Positions 43,042 to 53,900 of a stretch of 64,000 nt of DNA are shown here, piece by piece. The notes under the pieces were generated by a model. It saw nothing but the letters and a program-made list of their open reading frames with translations, ran no database searches and had not been told where the DNA came from. The first letter of the stretch is position 1; every line of letters begins with the position of its first letter. A program made the translations under genes and the position numbers. The stretch comes from Paralithodes platypus (Eukaryota > Arthropoda > Malacostraca > Decapoda > Lithodidae): the NCBI GenBank assembly GCA_032716605.1, contig CM064545.1, forward strand, positions 10,378,479 through 10,442,478, written 5' to 3'.

Positions 43042-43236
43042 TGTTAGAAATATATATGTTATAACAGTACTAACAGGTAAGGTAATTATTCAACAAAGTT
43101 GAATATATAATCTAACTCTACAAGTAAGGATCTGGTGCAGCAAAGTTGCAAACTGAATATTTTCACTTGAGGTCCAATAAAGAAAACTGTTTGTACCACT
43201 TGGGCTATTGTATCATCTGACAGTTGAGTCATAACA
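43042..43236 (+). mobile_element. Possible short Ty1/copia-like LTR with PBS
   Basis: 195 bp beginning TGTTAGAAATA and ending GTCATAACA, with AATAAA at 43178. It is followed by gttgTCAGAGCAGT, which resembles the half-tRNA(iMet) PBS of copia elements (TGGTATCAGAGC). No internal domain follows: a MITE begins at 43300. Weak call. Confidence 0.3.
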
Positions 43237-43299
43237 GTTGTCAGAGCAGTAGTGCTCACTGGTGATCATACATTCAAGGTTGTGTCTCCTAAATCAAAC

Positions 43300-43787
43300 T
43301 TAACACCTTACGAGCGGGCTATGCGGTTTATTTATATGTACCGCCCAGCGGGGTGTTTTTAGCCAAAATAGGGCTGTTTACGTGATCATTTTCATGCCTA
43401 AATAAGACCCAGAACGTAAAACAAGTATCTATCCCTGAAAGGGCATAAACAGAGCTTTTCGAATGACACCATAACGATCCTTTTATGATGGCTAGTTTTC
43501 TTGCAATAACCGTGCAACGCGAGTGCAAAAAGCATGTAAATAGGCACTTTCCCCATACAATTCCGTATATAGCAGTGAGAGAGGGAGGGAGGAGGTGGGA
43601 TTCGTGTCAGTAGGTTCGCCGCGGTGGTCTGGAGCAGTCATACGCTCGCTACTCTCCTGCCACCACTTGTCTCTCTCTCTCAGCAACATTACGTGCTGAA
43701 ATTGCCACACGATATATGTCGAGCACCGCCACATAGTCCAGCTTTATTTAACTCGACTTATGTTGCTCGCCGCTAATTAAGGGTTAA
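43300..43787 (+). mobile_element. piggyBac-type MITE, family 1
   Basis: 480 bp between TTAA duplications; CACCTTACGAGCGG start and CCGCTAATTAAGGG end; aligns throughout with the 42241 and 55770 copies. Confidence 0.9.
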
Positions 43788-44245
43788 TTACTCAAATTCA
43801 TACATAGTACAAGTTTATTGAAGTGATTTGTTTCTATTTCTATTATCCGGCTTATCCGGCCGGATACCGGATAATTGCAATATCTGGCCCGGATATCCGG
43901 CCGGATATGTTATGCGGTGCACCCCTAATATATATATATATATATATATATATTGTGATGTTAACCACTCCGTTAGAACCGCATGGCTTGTCCTACAGTG
44001 ACTCGCTAGGATCGCCAGGGCAGTGGATGGGGCTACAGTTTGTGTATTAGAGTGTGCTTTATTTCATATGAAAGCTTGTGTCATGGGCAGTCCTGAAAGG
44101 CTCTTTGTTTTCACCCATGTCAAGGCTTTATATATTTAATTGTACAGTATATGTTTTATCATTAACTAGTAATGATGGGATCTGGGAGAGAGAGAGAGAG
44201 TAGAACAGAGTGAGAGGGAGCGCGCAGTGTTTTTGTCCCGCTCGA

Positions 44246-44253
44246 TGACGTCA
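44246..44253 (+). promoter_or_regulatory. CRE-type palindrome TGACGTCA in LTR
   Basis: Same octamer at the same place in the 3' LTR (50337-50344) and in the LTR of element C (62879-62886); the first LTR in the window begins within it. Conservation in otherwise diverged LTRs suggests a bound enhancer/promoter site (CREB/ATF type), about 120 bp upstream of the TATA box. Confidence 0.5.
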
Positions 44254-44369
44254 CGGCTGGCTGCCTCGCGGGGGTTGGTGGAGAGAGGTCCTTACCATGC
44301 TGCAAGCTCTTGCTAGTGGCTAGAGGACTTGTAACCGCTTTTTTCCCACGCGGCTCGAGCTGGTGCGAG

Positions 44370-44377
44370 TATATATA
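44370..44377 (+). promoter_or_regulatory. TATA box of element B 5' LTR
   Basis: TATATATA preceding cagttcctcgccactctctccctcag; same place in the 3' LTR (50451-50458). Confidence 0.5.
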
Positions 44378-45745
44378 CAGTTCCTCGCCACTCTCTCCCT
44401 CAGATCTGGTTTCTAGAACGCACCCATCTTTTTCCCTTGCTACCTGTACCCCGCTCGCACCTGAGAATCTTTTCCTCTGCCTATCTCTCTCATTTTCCAT
44501 ATCTTTCACCACCTTTTATTAATATTATACCCCCTCTGGTTAACTCTGCAAAATCAGCTTCATGCTGGCCAGTTGTATTGTGCGTTAAGGTCTGATATAA
44601 CCCAGAGTATGTTACTTGTTAAGATAAGTGGATCACGAAGCATTGGTTGGCTTTCATATTGCCGCTTCCTTTAATTATTAGTGTTCTGCTGGATTAGATA
44701 ATGCTAGACTAGGAGTCTGATATTATAAGGTATTGTTTCCTATGAGTGCTGGCTTTAGTTAAAAGCTGCACGACATACCTGAGAACTGGAGTTGATTGAG
44801 TAAATTCTAGTCTGTGTGCCATTGAGAATAGAGCATGCACGAATGAGGGCTTTTTGCCTATACCATTCTGCACTGTTCTAGTCTCGATTGTTTGTCTTTG
44901 AGGTACGCCAGGAGAATGCTTAATACTTCGGTATTAAGGTTTCTCAAGAGAGCTACCCTTCCCTATAACGTAATATTTGACGCACAGACTTGAGATTTGC
45001 ACTAGGCTATGCGGCATGCCATGCGCACCAGTATCTCGTATCATTGACTCTAGCTAGACTTTATCAATCATAGTAGACATTAAGTATATTAAACCAATTA
45101 CTCTTTTTATGCATACCCATTTATGATTACACAAGCATTTCGCAGCCTAGTTTGATGTATTGAGACACAAACGACTTAGGCTCTTTTTGTTGATAGGAAT
45201 ACTGCATTGTTGTGGCGATTATTATTATTGTTGTTGTGTTTAGGATATTCTTAGCTCCGACGGCATTATATATTCTGCCTTTTTGTGTGCATAGCCTGCA
45301 CGAGCATTGTTCCGCTGCCTGCCTTTTTGGGTTCCATTTCCGATACGAGCATCTTTATAGCATCTAACATTTAAAGAAGATTCCTTGTTAGTGTTGAAGG
45401 ACTTTAGTGCACTTTCTTTCATGCAGGAGTGCCTGACATTTATTGATTAAAGTAACGTAAGCTGTAACTTCTCTTACCACCTTACTTTGCATACCATAAC
45501 CAAGCACCTTCGGTTATAGGTAGTAATAGGCTGTTTTCACATAACATTAAGCCTAGAGTACACGCACATTTATTGAGAGTTTGATAGCCTATTATTGCAT
45601 ATAGAACTCTGTAGAGTATTTGTGTTCTTTGTTCACTGGGAATATACATCAGAGGTTGGAGCTAGCGCTTTCCGTTGTAACATTTATGCCATTACTAGTC
45701 CAATGAATAAGAGCCCTGATATATTTGAACCCCAGTCGTAACAAA

Positions 45746-45763
45746 TGGCGACCTTACCTAGGA
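45746..45763 (+). promoter_or_regulatory. Element B primer-binding site
   Basis: TGGCGACCTTACCTAGGA two bases after the LTR; tRNA not identified. Confidence 0.6.
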
Positions 45764-45958
45764 TTTGGTGAACCTACATTTATTAGCAGGGAACATTTGT
45801 TGTTTTGGAGAATATTTTGCAGGGATCAGCAAGAATAATTTTTTTGCAACATAGTATAGCCCTTGAGTATTTCCGAGAATTTGTGTGTGTATATCGAGGT
45901 ATAAGAGTTTGGGGTGCTTCTTTTCTGAATATTGTGGTGAGAAATTTTTGTGAGCATC

Positions 45959-47571
45959 ATGTCTTATACCGGATCAGAGGAGAATGGAGACACAGTACGT
46001 AATGTCGAAACTGAGGAACAGCAGCATGATGAAAGGGTTAATCGGGTGAACTGTGAGGAGGATGCTAGGATATTTTTGCAATGGCCTGTTACTGCCGAGC
46101 GGTTGGAGGGTATGGATCGGTACGGTCTTCAATGCCTGGCCACAGCTATCGGTTATGCGGTTACTAGCAGCAACACCAAGGATAACTTGATAACGTGTGT
46201 ACTGGGCAGGGTGACTGGTGAGCGGGATGGGTTGAGTGCTCAGAGCCCTTCGGCCATGCTTCCCCTACACTCGACTCCCAGCCATCCCAGTGGTTTGCTG
46301 ACCCCGGGTACGCTTCCACAGGTGGGTGGTGACTGGCAGGGTGGGTTGCCCCTGGGGGGACCACCGGTAATTTCAAAACATTGTAGCACCTTCACCTCCT
46401 CAAGGGTTATCTCCAGAATTATTGCTTCAGCTCGAATTAGCTAAGATCGAAGAGAGAAAGGCTATCAGGGTATGTGAGCTTCAGCTTCAGCATCAGCAGC
46501 AATTAGAATTAGCCAAGATAGATGAGAGAGCCAAGATAGAAGAGAGAAAAACTATCAGTCAGCAGCACATAGAGCTAGCAAAAATCCAAGCTGACTTAGA
46601 GTCGATTAGGTACTGTGCCGACATGGACGTAGAGAAGTCGCGAGTAGAGGCAACGGGACAGCGACTTGGGGCTGGTATCCGTGTTCATGAGCAGTCTCTC
46701 TCGCACTTATTGAAACTGGTTCCGGTGTTTGATGAGAGTGGTGTAACAGAATTTTTCACACGCTTTGAGAAGAAGTGCCAGGAACACCAGTGGCCAGAGA
46801 ATAAATGGGCAGCACTTGTATCCTCTAGATTAATAGGCAAGGGTCTTAAAGCCTACGATGCGTTACCTTTGGAGTTATGTATTGTGTACGAGGATCTCAA
46901 GGAGGCTGTCCTGAGGGCTTACGAACTGCAACCAGAAACGTACCGTTCGAAGTTCCGGGGTGTAACTAAGGGAAGAGATAGCACCTTTTTGGAACACGCC
47001 CGGAACTTGTCCGATGCTATGGGGAACTGGCTCCGATCTGAGAAGGTAACAATGTTTGATGGAGTTAAGCATTTAATGATGTTGGAGCAGTTCTTTAAGA
47101 GCACGGGCGGTGATCTAACTTTGAACTTAAAGGAGAAAAACCCAAGAACTCTAGTAGAAGCAGCAGAAATGGCTGATCTACGGCTGTCGTTGATTCGGGG
47201 TTGCGGGTCCTCACAGAAGTACGATGCAAGTGCTAGGGACCGTTATCCTCCCCCTCCCGTAGCAATGACACATTTAACCAAAGAGCAATGAAACTAAAAC
47301 TGAAGCCAAACCTACCACCACACCGTATGGGAAAAGTCAGGGGCCTTTTACATCACAGTATAAGCCGAAACCGAAATTTATGTGTTTTAGGTGCCACCAG
47401 GAGGGTCATAAGGCAAATGAGTGCCCTAGTCGACCTCCTCCGGCAGCCGTGTCTTTTGCTCACGGCATTGGAGTGTTCAAGAGGACATCGGAGTTTGTTA
47501 GAGGCATTTCTTCCGAGGTAAATACACTGCCAGTGCAGAAGGATCCGGAAGGCTTATTCCCTTGTCCGTGA
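45959..47571 (+). pseudogene. Element B Gag: SCAN-like capsid and zinc knuckle, broken
   Basis: ATG at 45959; residues match element A (GSEENGDTVRNVETEEQQ). An extra A near 46375 shifts the frame. The second frame (46422-47291) has a charged helical repeat (KIEERK, KIDERAKIEERK) likely to form a coiled coil. A segment follows that matches the SCAN pattern: VYEDLKEAVLRAYELQPETY, KFRGVTKGRDSTFLEHA, NPRTLVEAAEMADLRLSL. A CCHC knuckle CFRCHQEGHKANEC lies in another frame at 47383-47424. The SCAN domain of vertebrate transcription factors is considered to derive from a Gmr1-like Gag, which fits this family. Confidence 0.8.
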
Positions 47572-47602
47572 TGCCTTTAGTGACCACAGGGGACTCGGTT
47601 GT

Positions 47603-49053
47603 GTGGAGTGGGTGGGTAGAAGACATGAGGTGAGAATTTTGCGTGACACTGGGGCATCGCAAACACTGTTGAGAAATTTCACTGGTAAACCTGTCAATAC
47701 GGCGCGGGTGGTTGTGGTTCAGGGAGTTAATGCGACAAGGTCACACCCGCTTGTAAGAATGAAGGTGGAAGTTGATGGTGTGACTCGTGACCTGGATGTA
47801 GGAATTGTGGAGAAGTTACCTGTTGGGGGCGTCGACCTCCTTCTTGGCAACGACTTTGTGGGGCCTACTTCTGAGGCTCCACCCTTAGTCGTTGTCGAGA
47901 AGCCGGCCGACGTGAGTAGGGAGGAGCAGGAGTGGGTTGGGAAGTGTCCGGGGCAGCCTATGGAGTGTGTTGTCACCGGAGATTCTGCATCCAGGGAGTC
48001 ACATTCTGGTCAACAATCTTTAGATCAGCGGAGGAAGGGTACCGAGAAGGGGTTGAAAGTTGATGCGGTTGAGAGTTTAGTGTCAACGGACCTTCTCGGG
48101 GACTCATTATTAGGACCACATTTCGAGTCTGGAGGAGGCCCAGTAACTGTTCCTGAAGGGGCAGAGGATGGGCTTAAAAAGACGAAAGATTTGAAGGAGG
48201 ACAGTGATGCACAGTCGGGAGATGTAGCAACAAGGTACCCTGACGCGTACCCTATGAGAAATGGGTCGGCGAAAACGGTGGTCCGAAGCTTGCTAGTGTA
48301 TTTTTCCCGGTATGGTTACCCGCAGGGGATTCAGTCAGTCCGGGGACCCAACTTCACTTCTAGCCTCTTTGTACAAGCAATGCCGCAGCATGGGATTGTT
48401 GGGGTTGTGTCATCTGCATATCATCCGGAGAGCCAGGGTGTGTTAGAGCGATGGCACTCAGCCTGAAATCTGTGCTTCGTTGTTGTTGCTTTGAGAGTGG
48501 GAGGGATTGGGATCTTGGCCTGCCATGTGTTTTGTTTGCTGTGTGGGAGGTACCTGGGGAGAGTTTGGGATTCAGCCCTAATGAGCTCGTCTTTGGACAC
48601 TGTGTCAGAGGGCCTCTCCATATGGTTGAAGAAGTATGGGAGGGCGCAGAAAAACCTTGTTCTATGCTCAATTGTGTCCTCAACAGTCGAGAATGGATGT
48701 TGCGCAGTCTGGAGTTGGCTGGCCGTAATTTGACTAGCTCTCAGGCCCTCAGGAAGGACAGGTACGACCTCAAGGTTGAACTCAGGGAGTTTCACGTGGG
48801 TCAGGAGGTGTTGATTCTACTGCCCCTTGTAGGTCACCCCTTATCCGCGAAGTACGCTGGTCCTTATAGGGTGGTGGAGGAGCTATCAGACCTGGATTAC
48901 TTGGTAGCCACTCCAGACAGACGGAAGCACAATCAGTTATGTCATGTTAATCCCATGAAGGAGTATGGGAGGCACCCCCCTGAGCCTCTCACTGTGCCTG
49001 TGATGACGTTTAGCAGTCAAGGTGGAGAAGGAGAACGGGACAGTCAAGCTTAG
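47603..49053 (+). pseudogene. Element B protease and integrase core/C-terminus, internally deleted
   Basis: Protease: ILRDTGASQTLLRNFTGKPV at about 47638, with GGVDLLLGNDF downstream. After a linker the frame jumps from SDAQSGD directly to VATRYPDAYPMRNG. Element A has about 400 bp between these points (rest of linker, zinc domain, first catalytic Asp), and the break lies at a shared gat. The second catalytic Asp is replaced by Val (IQSVRGPNF against LQSDQGSSF in A). QGVLERWHS keeps the Glu. A frame change at about 48465 leads to the integrase tail with LSAKYAGPYRVVEELS, the GPY/F module. Two key residues are lost, so integrase is inactive. Confidence 0.85.
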
Positions 49054-49560
49054 GTGGAGGATAACTGGAAGGATAAGAAGTTCAAATGGGCGCCTGAGTG
49101 TGAGAAGGTGTTTAGGGAAGTAAAACACCTGTTGTGCACTCACCCGATCCTCAGGGCCCCTGACTTTAGCCTACCTTTCCAACTAGCAACGGAGGCTAGT
49201 GGTGTGGGGGCTGGTGCCGTCCTTGTGGAAAAGGACGATGATGGGCTGGAGCATCCTGTTAGTTTCTGCTCAGAGAAGTACAATTCGGCCCAGGGGAGCT
49301 GCTCTGTTGTCAAGGAGGAGCTGCTGGCGGTTGTACTTGCTCTGAGGCATTTCGAGGTCTGTGTTCCAGCCTATGGTCCGGTCGTTGTAGTTTACCCAGA
49401 TCATCACCCTCTCAAGTTCTTGGACCAGTTTCACAATCGGAATATGAGGCTGACCAGGTGGTCACTAAGGTTATTGGTATATAACCTGGACATACGCCAT
49501 ATTGCCGGTTGTGACAACGTGGTTGCAGATGGTCGTTCAAGGGTATATGATCCTCGGTAG
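49054..49560 (+). pseudogene. Element B RNase H downstream of integrase
   Basis: Starts DNWKDKKFKWAPECEKVFRE (RT connection), then FQLATEASGVGAGAVLVEKD (first Asp replaced by Glu), VKEELLAVVLALRHFEV (Glu), VVVYPDHHPLKFLDQF (Asp) and IRHIAGCDNVVADGRSR. It follows the integrase GPY/F region directly, with only a few residues of linker. This proves the integrase-before-RNase H order; most of RT has been deleted between them. Confidence 0.85.
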
Positions 49561-50034
49561 ATTGACACACGGGTAGCCTCCTGCTTTAGTTTGAATAGTA
49601 TTTTGCGCTTGGTGCTTGTTGGCTCGTGGTTGTAGCCCAGCGTATTGGGTCGTAAAGCAGGAGTTGAGCGTTTGGTATAGAAGAAAAAACTAGGCTTGCC
49701 CCTATAGTGCAGCCGAAATAAACAAATTATAAACATAAAAATCAAATAAAAACTCTTTCTTTGATAGTTGATTTTTTTTAGTATGTTATAGCAGTAATTC
49801 TGAGTTGCACTCCTCTCAGAATGCTGGGCTAGAGAAGCTCGCTCTTGAGGAGCATAACTACATATAATTTAACCTATGGTGTTGGGGAGGGTTATACTTT
49901 TGAAAAATGTTTTGTTGAAGAACTGTGCCAAATATTTTACTGCCGCTGGGTGATGGGAAGTGGAGATATAGCATGGGTTTTAACCATCAGATTTTTGTGA
50001 GCCTTGGGGCCTCTGAGAAAAATCTTGGGGGGGG
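49561..50034 (+). other. Element B 3' UTR and polypurine tract
   Basis: Non-coding, homologous to 39781-40164 of element A. It ends in cttgggggggggg (about 50024-50036), the plus-strand primer. Confidence 0.75.
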
Positions 50035-51822
50035 GGTGACGTTAACCACTCCGTTAGAACCGCATGGCTTGTCCTACAGTGACTCGCTAGGATCGCCAGG
50101 GCAGTGGATGGGGCTACAGTTTTTGTATTAGAGTGTGCTTTATTTCATATGAAAGCTTGTGTCATGGGCAGTCCAGAAAGGCTCTTTGTTTTCACCCATG
50201 TCAAGGCTTTATATATTTAATTGTAAAGTATATGTTTTATCATTAACTAGTAATGATGGGATCTGGGAGAGAGAGAGAGAGTAGAACAGAGTGAGAGGGA
50301 GCGCGCAGTGTTTTTCTCCCGCTCGATGACGTCACGGCTGGCTTCCTCGCGGGGGTTGGTGGAGAGAGGTCCTTACCATGCTGCAAGCTCTTGCCAGTGG
50401 CTAGAGGACTTGTAACCGCTTTTTTCCCACGCGGCTCGAGCTGGTACGAGTATATATACAGTTCCTCGCCACTCTCTCCCTCAGATCTGGTTTCTAGAAC
50501 GCACCCATCTTTTTCCCTTGCTACCTGTACCCCGCTCGCACCTGAGAATCTTTTCCTCTGCCTATCTCTCTCATTTTCCATATCTTTCACCACCTTTTAT
50601 TAATATTGTACCCCCTCTGGTTAACTCTGCAAAATCAGCTTCATGCTGGCCAGTTGTATTGTGCGTTAAGGTCTGATATAACCCATGTATGTTAGTTGTT
50701 AAGATAAGTGGATCACGAAGCATTGGTTGGCTTTCATATTGCCGCTTCCTTTAATTATTAGTGTTCTGCTGGATTAGATAATGCTAGACTAGGAGTCTGA
50801 TATTATAAGGTATTGTTTCCTATGAGTGCTGGCTTTAGTTAAAAGCTGCACGACATACCTGAGAACTGGAGTTGATTGAGTAAATTCTAGTCTGTGTGCC
50901 ATTGAGAATAGAGCATGCACGAATGAGGGCTTTTTGCCTATACCATTCTGCACTGTTCTAGTCTCGATTGTTTGTCTTTGAGGTACGCCAGGAGAACGCT
51001 TAATACTTTGGTATTAAGGTTTCTCAAGAGAGCTACCCTTCCCTATAACGTAATATTTGACGCACAGACTTGAGATTTGCACTAGGCTATGCGGCATGCC
51101 ATGCGCACCAGTATCTCGTATCATTGACTCTAGCTAGACTTTATCAATCATAGTAGACATTAAGTATATTAAACCAATTACTCTTTTGATGCATACCCAT
51201 TTATGATTACACAAGCATTTCGCTGCCTAGTTTGATGTATTGAGACACAAACGACTTAGGCTCTTTTTGTTGATAGGAATACTGCATTGTCGTGGCGATT
51301 ATTATTATTGTTGTTGTGTTTAGGATATTCTTGGCTCCGACGGCATTATATATTCTGCCTTTTTGTGTGCATAGCCTGCACGAGCATTGTTCCGCTGCCT
51401 GCCTTTTTGGGTTCCATTTCCGATACGAGCATCTTTATAGCATCTAACATTTAAAGAAGATTCCTTGTTAGTGTTGAAGGACTTTAGTGCACTTTTTTCA
51501 TTCAGGAGTGCCTGACATTTATTGATTAAAGTAACGTAAGCTGTAACTTCTCTTACCACCTTACTTTGCATACCATAACCAAGCACCTTCGGTTATAGGT
51601 AGTAATAGGCTGTTTTCACATAACATTAAGCCTAGAGTACACGCACATTTATTGAGAGTTTGATAGCCTATTATTACATATAGAACTCTGTAGAGTATTT
51701 GTGTTCTTTGTTCACTGGGAATATACATCAGAGGTTGGAGCTAGCGCTTTCCGTTGTAACATTTATGCCATTACTAGTCCAATGAATAAGAGCCCTGATA
51801 TATTTGAACCCCAGTCGTAACA
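50035..51822 (+). repeat. Element B 3' LTR
   Basis: About 98.5-99% identical to the 5' LTR, ends CAGTCGTAACA, followed by (TA)n. The first two bases are GG instead of TG. Confidence 0.9.
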
Positions 51823-52444
51823 ATATATATATATATATATATTATACAGTATATGGATTGAAATGTTCACGGGACTGAACATCGAAACTAAACAGTGTAT
51901 TACTTAATAACTGGCGCAGTGTTATTCAGTCACTCCTAAACTTATTTAATTGTATTCATTCTTATATGCTCTCTTCTTATCCTCTTCTTTCAGTGTATAA
52001 GGAATATATATTTTCTTTGGTGCTCATAGATTAATGTTATTCGCCTAACATTAATCATGATTTATTAATATTGTTCCCATATGTTATTTATCCCTCAAAT
52101 TTATAATTTCACGGTGAAAAAAAATAAGGTTGTGGTGAATTCGGGGCTAACACTGTGAAGGATCTCCAGGAATGGGAATTAACTATGAAAATATCTCAAA
52201 ATCGTGAAATATGAGTAGCTGTTTTTCAGGTTTAAATTCTACACATGATAGCATAACAAATATTGTTAATACACCGTACATTGGTTTGGGGCAATGTACT
52301 GGTAGGTTTTTGTAAATTTGACCGATGTTAGGGAAAGCAATTAGGATTTAAATATCCGCCGCATTCTTCTTTTATTGGAGAGAGAGAGAGAGAGAGAGAG
52401 AGATGTTCAGTGACATTCATTGTCATATTAATCAACATGATGAG
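51823..52444. other. Unassigned; (TA)n and (GA)n tracts
   Basis: (TA)n at 51823-51842 is the other half of the tract at 43929-43953. (GA)n at 52377-52402. No gene seen. Confidence 0.5.
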
Positions 52445-52565
52445 CCAGTGTGTCTTAGTGTTCATGCGCCTGACTGGTGCGCGAGAAGTCTGGAGTTCGC
52501 CCCTCCAACCCCCAACCTCCAACAGGTTTATTGACCTGAAGGGGCATGGACTTCCACACAACTCA
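52445..52565 (+). mobile_element. Degenerate tRNA-like SINE head
   Basis: A tRNA-like order: an A-box-like tgtcttagtgttcatgcg, a gcctgactggtgcgcgagaag anticodon-arm-like part, then ggagttcgcccctcc as a weak B box. The pattern resembles arthropod tRNA-derived SINEs, but the B box lacks the consensus A and no tail is visible. Confidence 0.35.
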
Positions 52566-53159
52566 CTTCAATGACGGACATTAGAGGTGAGTTAGACCAG
52601 TGTCGCATGTACTGTACATAAACACTTGATCAGCCCATCGATCAGCATGGGTGAGCTGTTTACACTGCTTACAGACTACATTAATTTCCACAGCCATACC
52701 ATCAGTACAATATAGTATTCCACATTCACACACGATACATACCGATGGGTAGTTGGGCGTAAACAGGAACAATCTAGAATGAGTTCCCTTGGTATATTGG
52801 AAGCATATGCAACTATTCATTCGAAGCCACCCCTTCTGGGATTAAGGCATCTAGTAATAGATACATAAATATATCAAGGGTAAAGTGATAAGTACTGTAT
52901 ACCAATATTTGAACCTCAGCCACATAATACCATCATTTATACGCATGGTGGGACCACACTATGTATAAGGAGTACAAAGGAAATCAAGCAACAACATATA
53001 TAGTGACCCTTCTAGGCTGCTTGTCCTCCAACACATGAGGATCAAGTGTCCAAAACAGTGGGTTAGAGTGGGTAAGGGAACTACTGCCCTGAAACTAATG
53101 TCCATGGCAGGATTAGGAAAGTTAGTAGGGGACAGATGTAGTAAATGAGGGGAGGATAA
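52566..53159. other. Probable LINE 3' UTR or unique sequence
   Basis: No coding signal. It lies 3' of the minus-strand LINE fragment and may belong to it. Confidence 0.3.
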
Positions 53160-53900
53160 TATAAAGTTATTCATCTACAAACGCATTCAGTCGCGGGTTT
53201 GATGAGAGATATTTGTCTAGGCGAAGTTTAAATGAATCAACGGTGCTGCAGTCTATAACATCTCAGGGAAGCCCATTCCATAAGTTGACAACTCGATGAA
53301 GAAGAAATTCTTAGCTTCATGTGAGTTAAAAGATTTATCAATAACTTTGCAACCGTTGCCCACGTGTAATTAGATTGGTCGATAGTGAAGTACTTACTAC
53401 AGTTCATATTGTCGATGCCTTTGATGGTTGTGAACACTTGAATTAAGTCGCCTCTTAATCTGCGCTGAGTTAAAGGAAATAGATTTAATTCTCTAAGACG
53501 CTCCTCATATGGTTTGTTCTTTAGGCTTGGTATCATTTTGGTAACTCTACGTTGAACTCCTTCTAGCTTGTCTATATCTTTTTGGTAATAAGGGCACCAG
53601 GATTGAATGCAGTATTCCAGAAGAGGGCGGACTAAGGAATTGTAAAGGGTTAAGATAACGTCTTTGTATTTATGCTCAAATGACCTGCCTATAAAGCCAA
53701 TTATTTTGTTTGCCTTCTTAACAACTTCTGAACATTGTTGACTCTGTTTTAGGTTACTCGATATTGTTACTCCCAGATTGGTTTCTCTGTTTACATTCTT
53801 AAGCTGAGTGAATGTAATAAGTGTTCGGACCTGTCTCAACTGTACTCCATCTTCTTTATCAATAGATAGCTATACCTTCTTCTTCAGTTTAGATTCCGTA
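53160..53900 (-). pseudogene. CR1-like LINE, C-terminal ORF2 fragment (diverged family)
   Basis: The minus-strand frame 53237-53839 encodes NRETNLGVTISSNLKQSQQ, NKIIGFIGRSFEHKYKDVI, LVRPLLEYCIQSWCPYYQKD, LEGVQRRVTKMIPSL and YEERLRELNLFPLTQRRLRG. This is the post-palm region also seen at 3664-4062 and 5315-5600 but in a clearly different family. The catalytic part is absent. An extension to about 53160 encodes further C-terminal residues in another frame. Non-functional fragment. Confidence 0.75.

Larger units (their letters stand above)
43954..45743 (+). repeat. Element B 5' LTR
   Basis: TGTGATGTTAACC start, CAGTCGTAACA end. Contains a CRE palindrome (44246-44253), a TATA box (44370-44377) and conserved ctccctcagatctgg downstream. 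Confidence 0.9.
43954..51822 (+). mobile_element. Element B: Gmr1-like Ty3/gypsy retrotransposon with near-identical LTRs
   Basis: LTRs of 1790 and 1788 bp differ by roughly 1-1.5% by eye. Both outer flanks are (TA)n, consistent with a short TA-type target duplication. Internal order: PBS, Gag with SCAN-like segment, NC, protease, integrase, RNase H, PPT. Two large internal deletions remove the integrase N-terminus and most of RT, and several frameshifts exist. The element is dead although its LTRs are young. Confidence 0.9.

Noticed and set aside
1521..43045. Same ctagt after the LTR ends at 1520 and 43035
   Set aside because: Five shared bases at two sites, with no corresponding left flanks to test, are not evidence of target choice.
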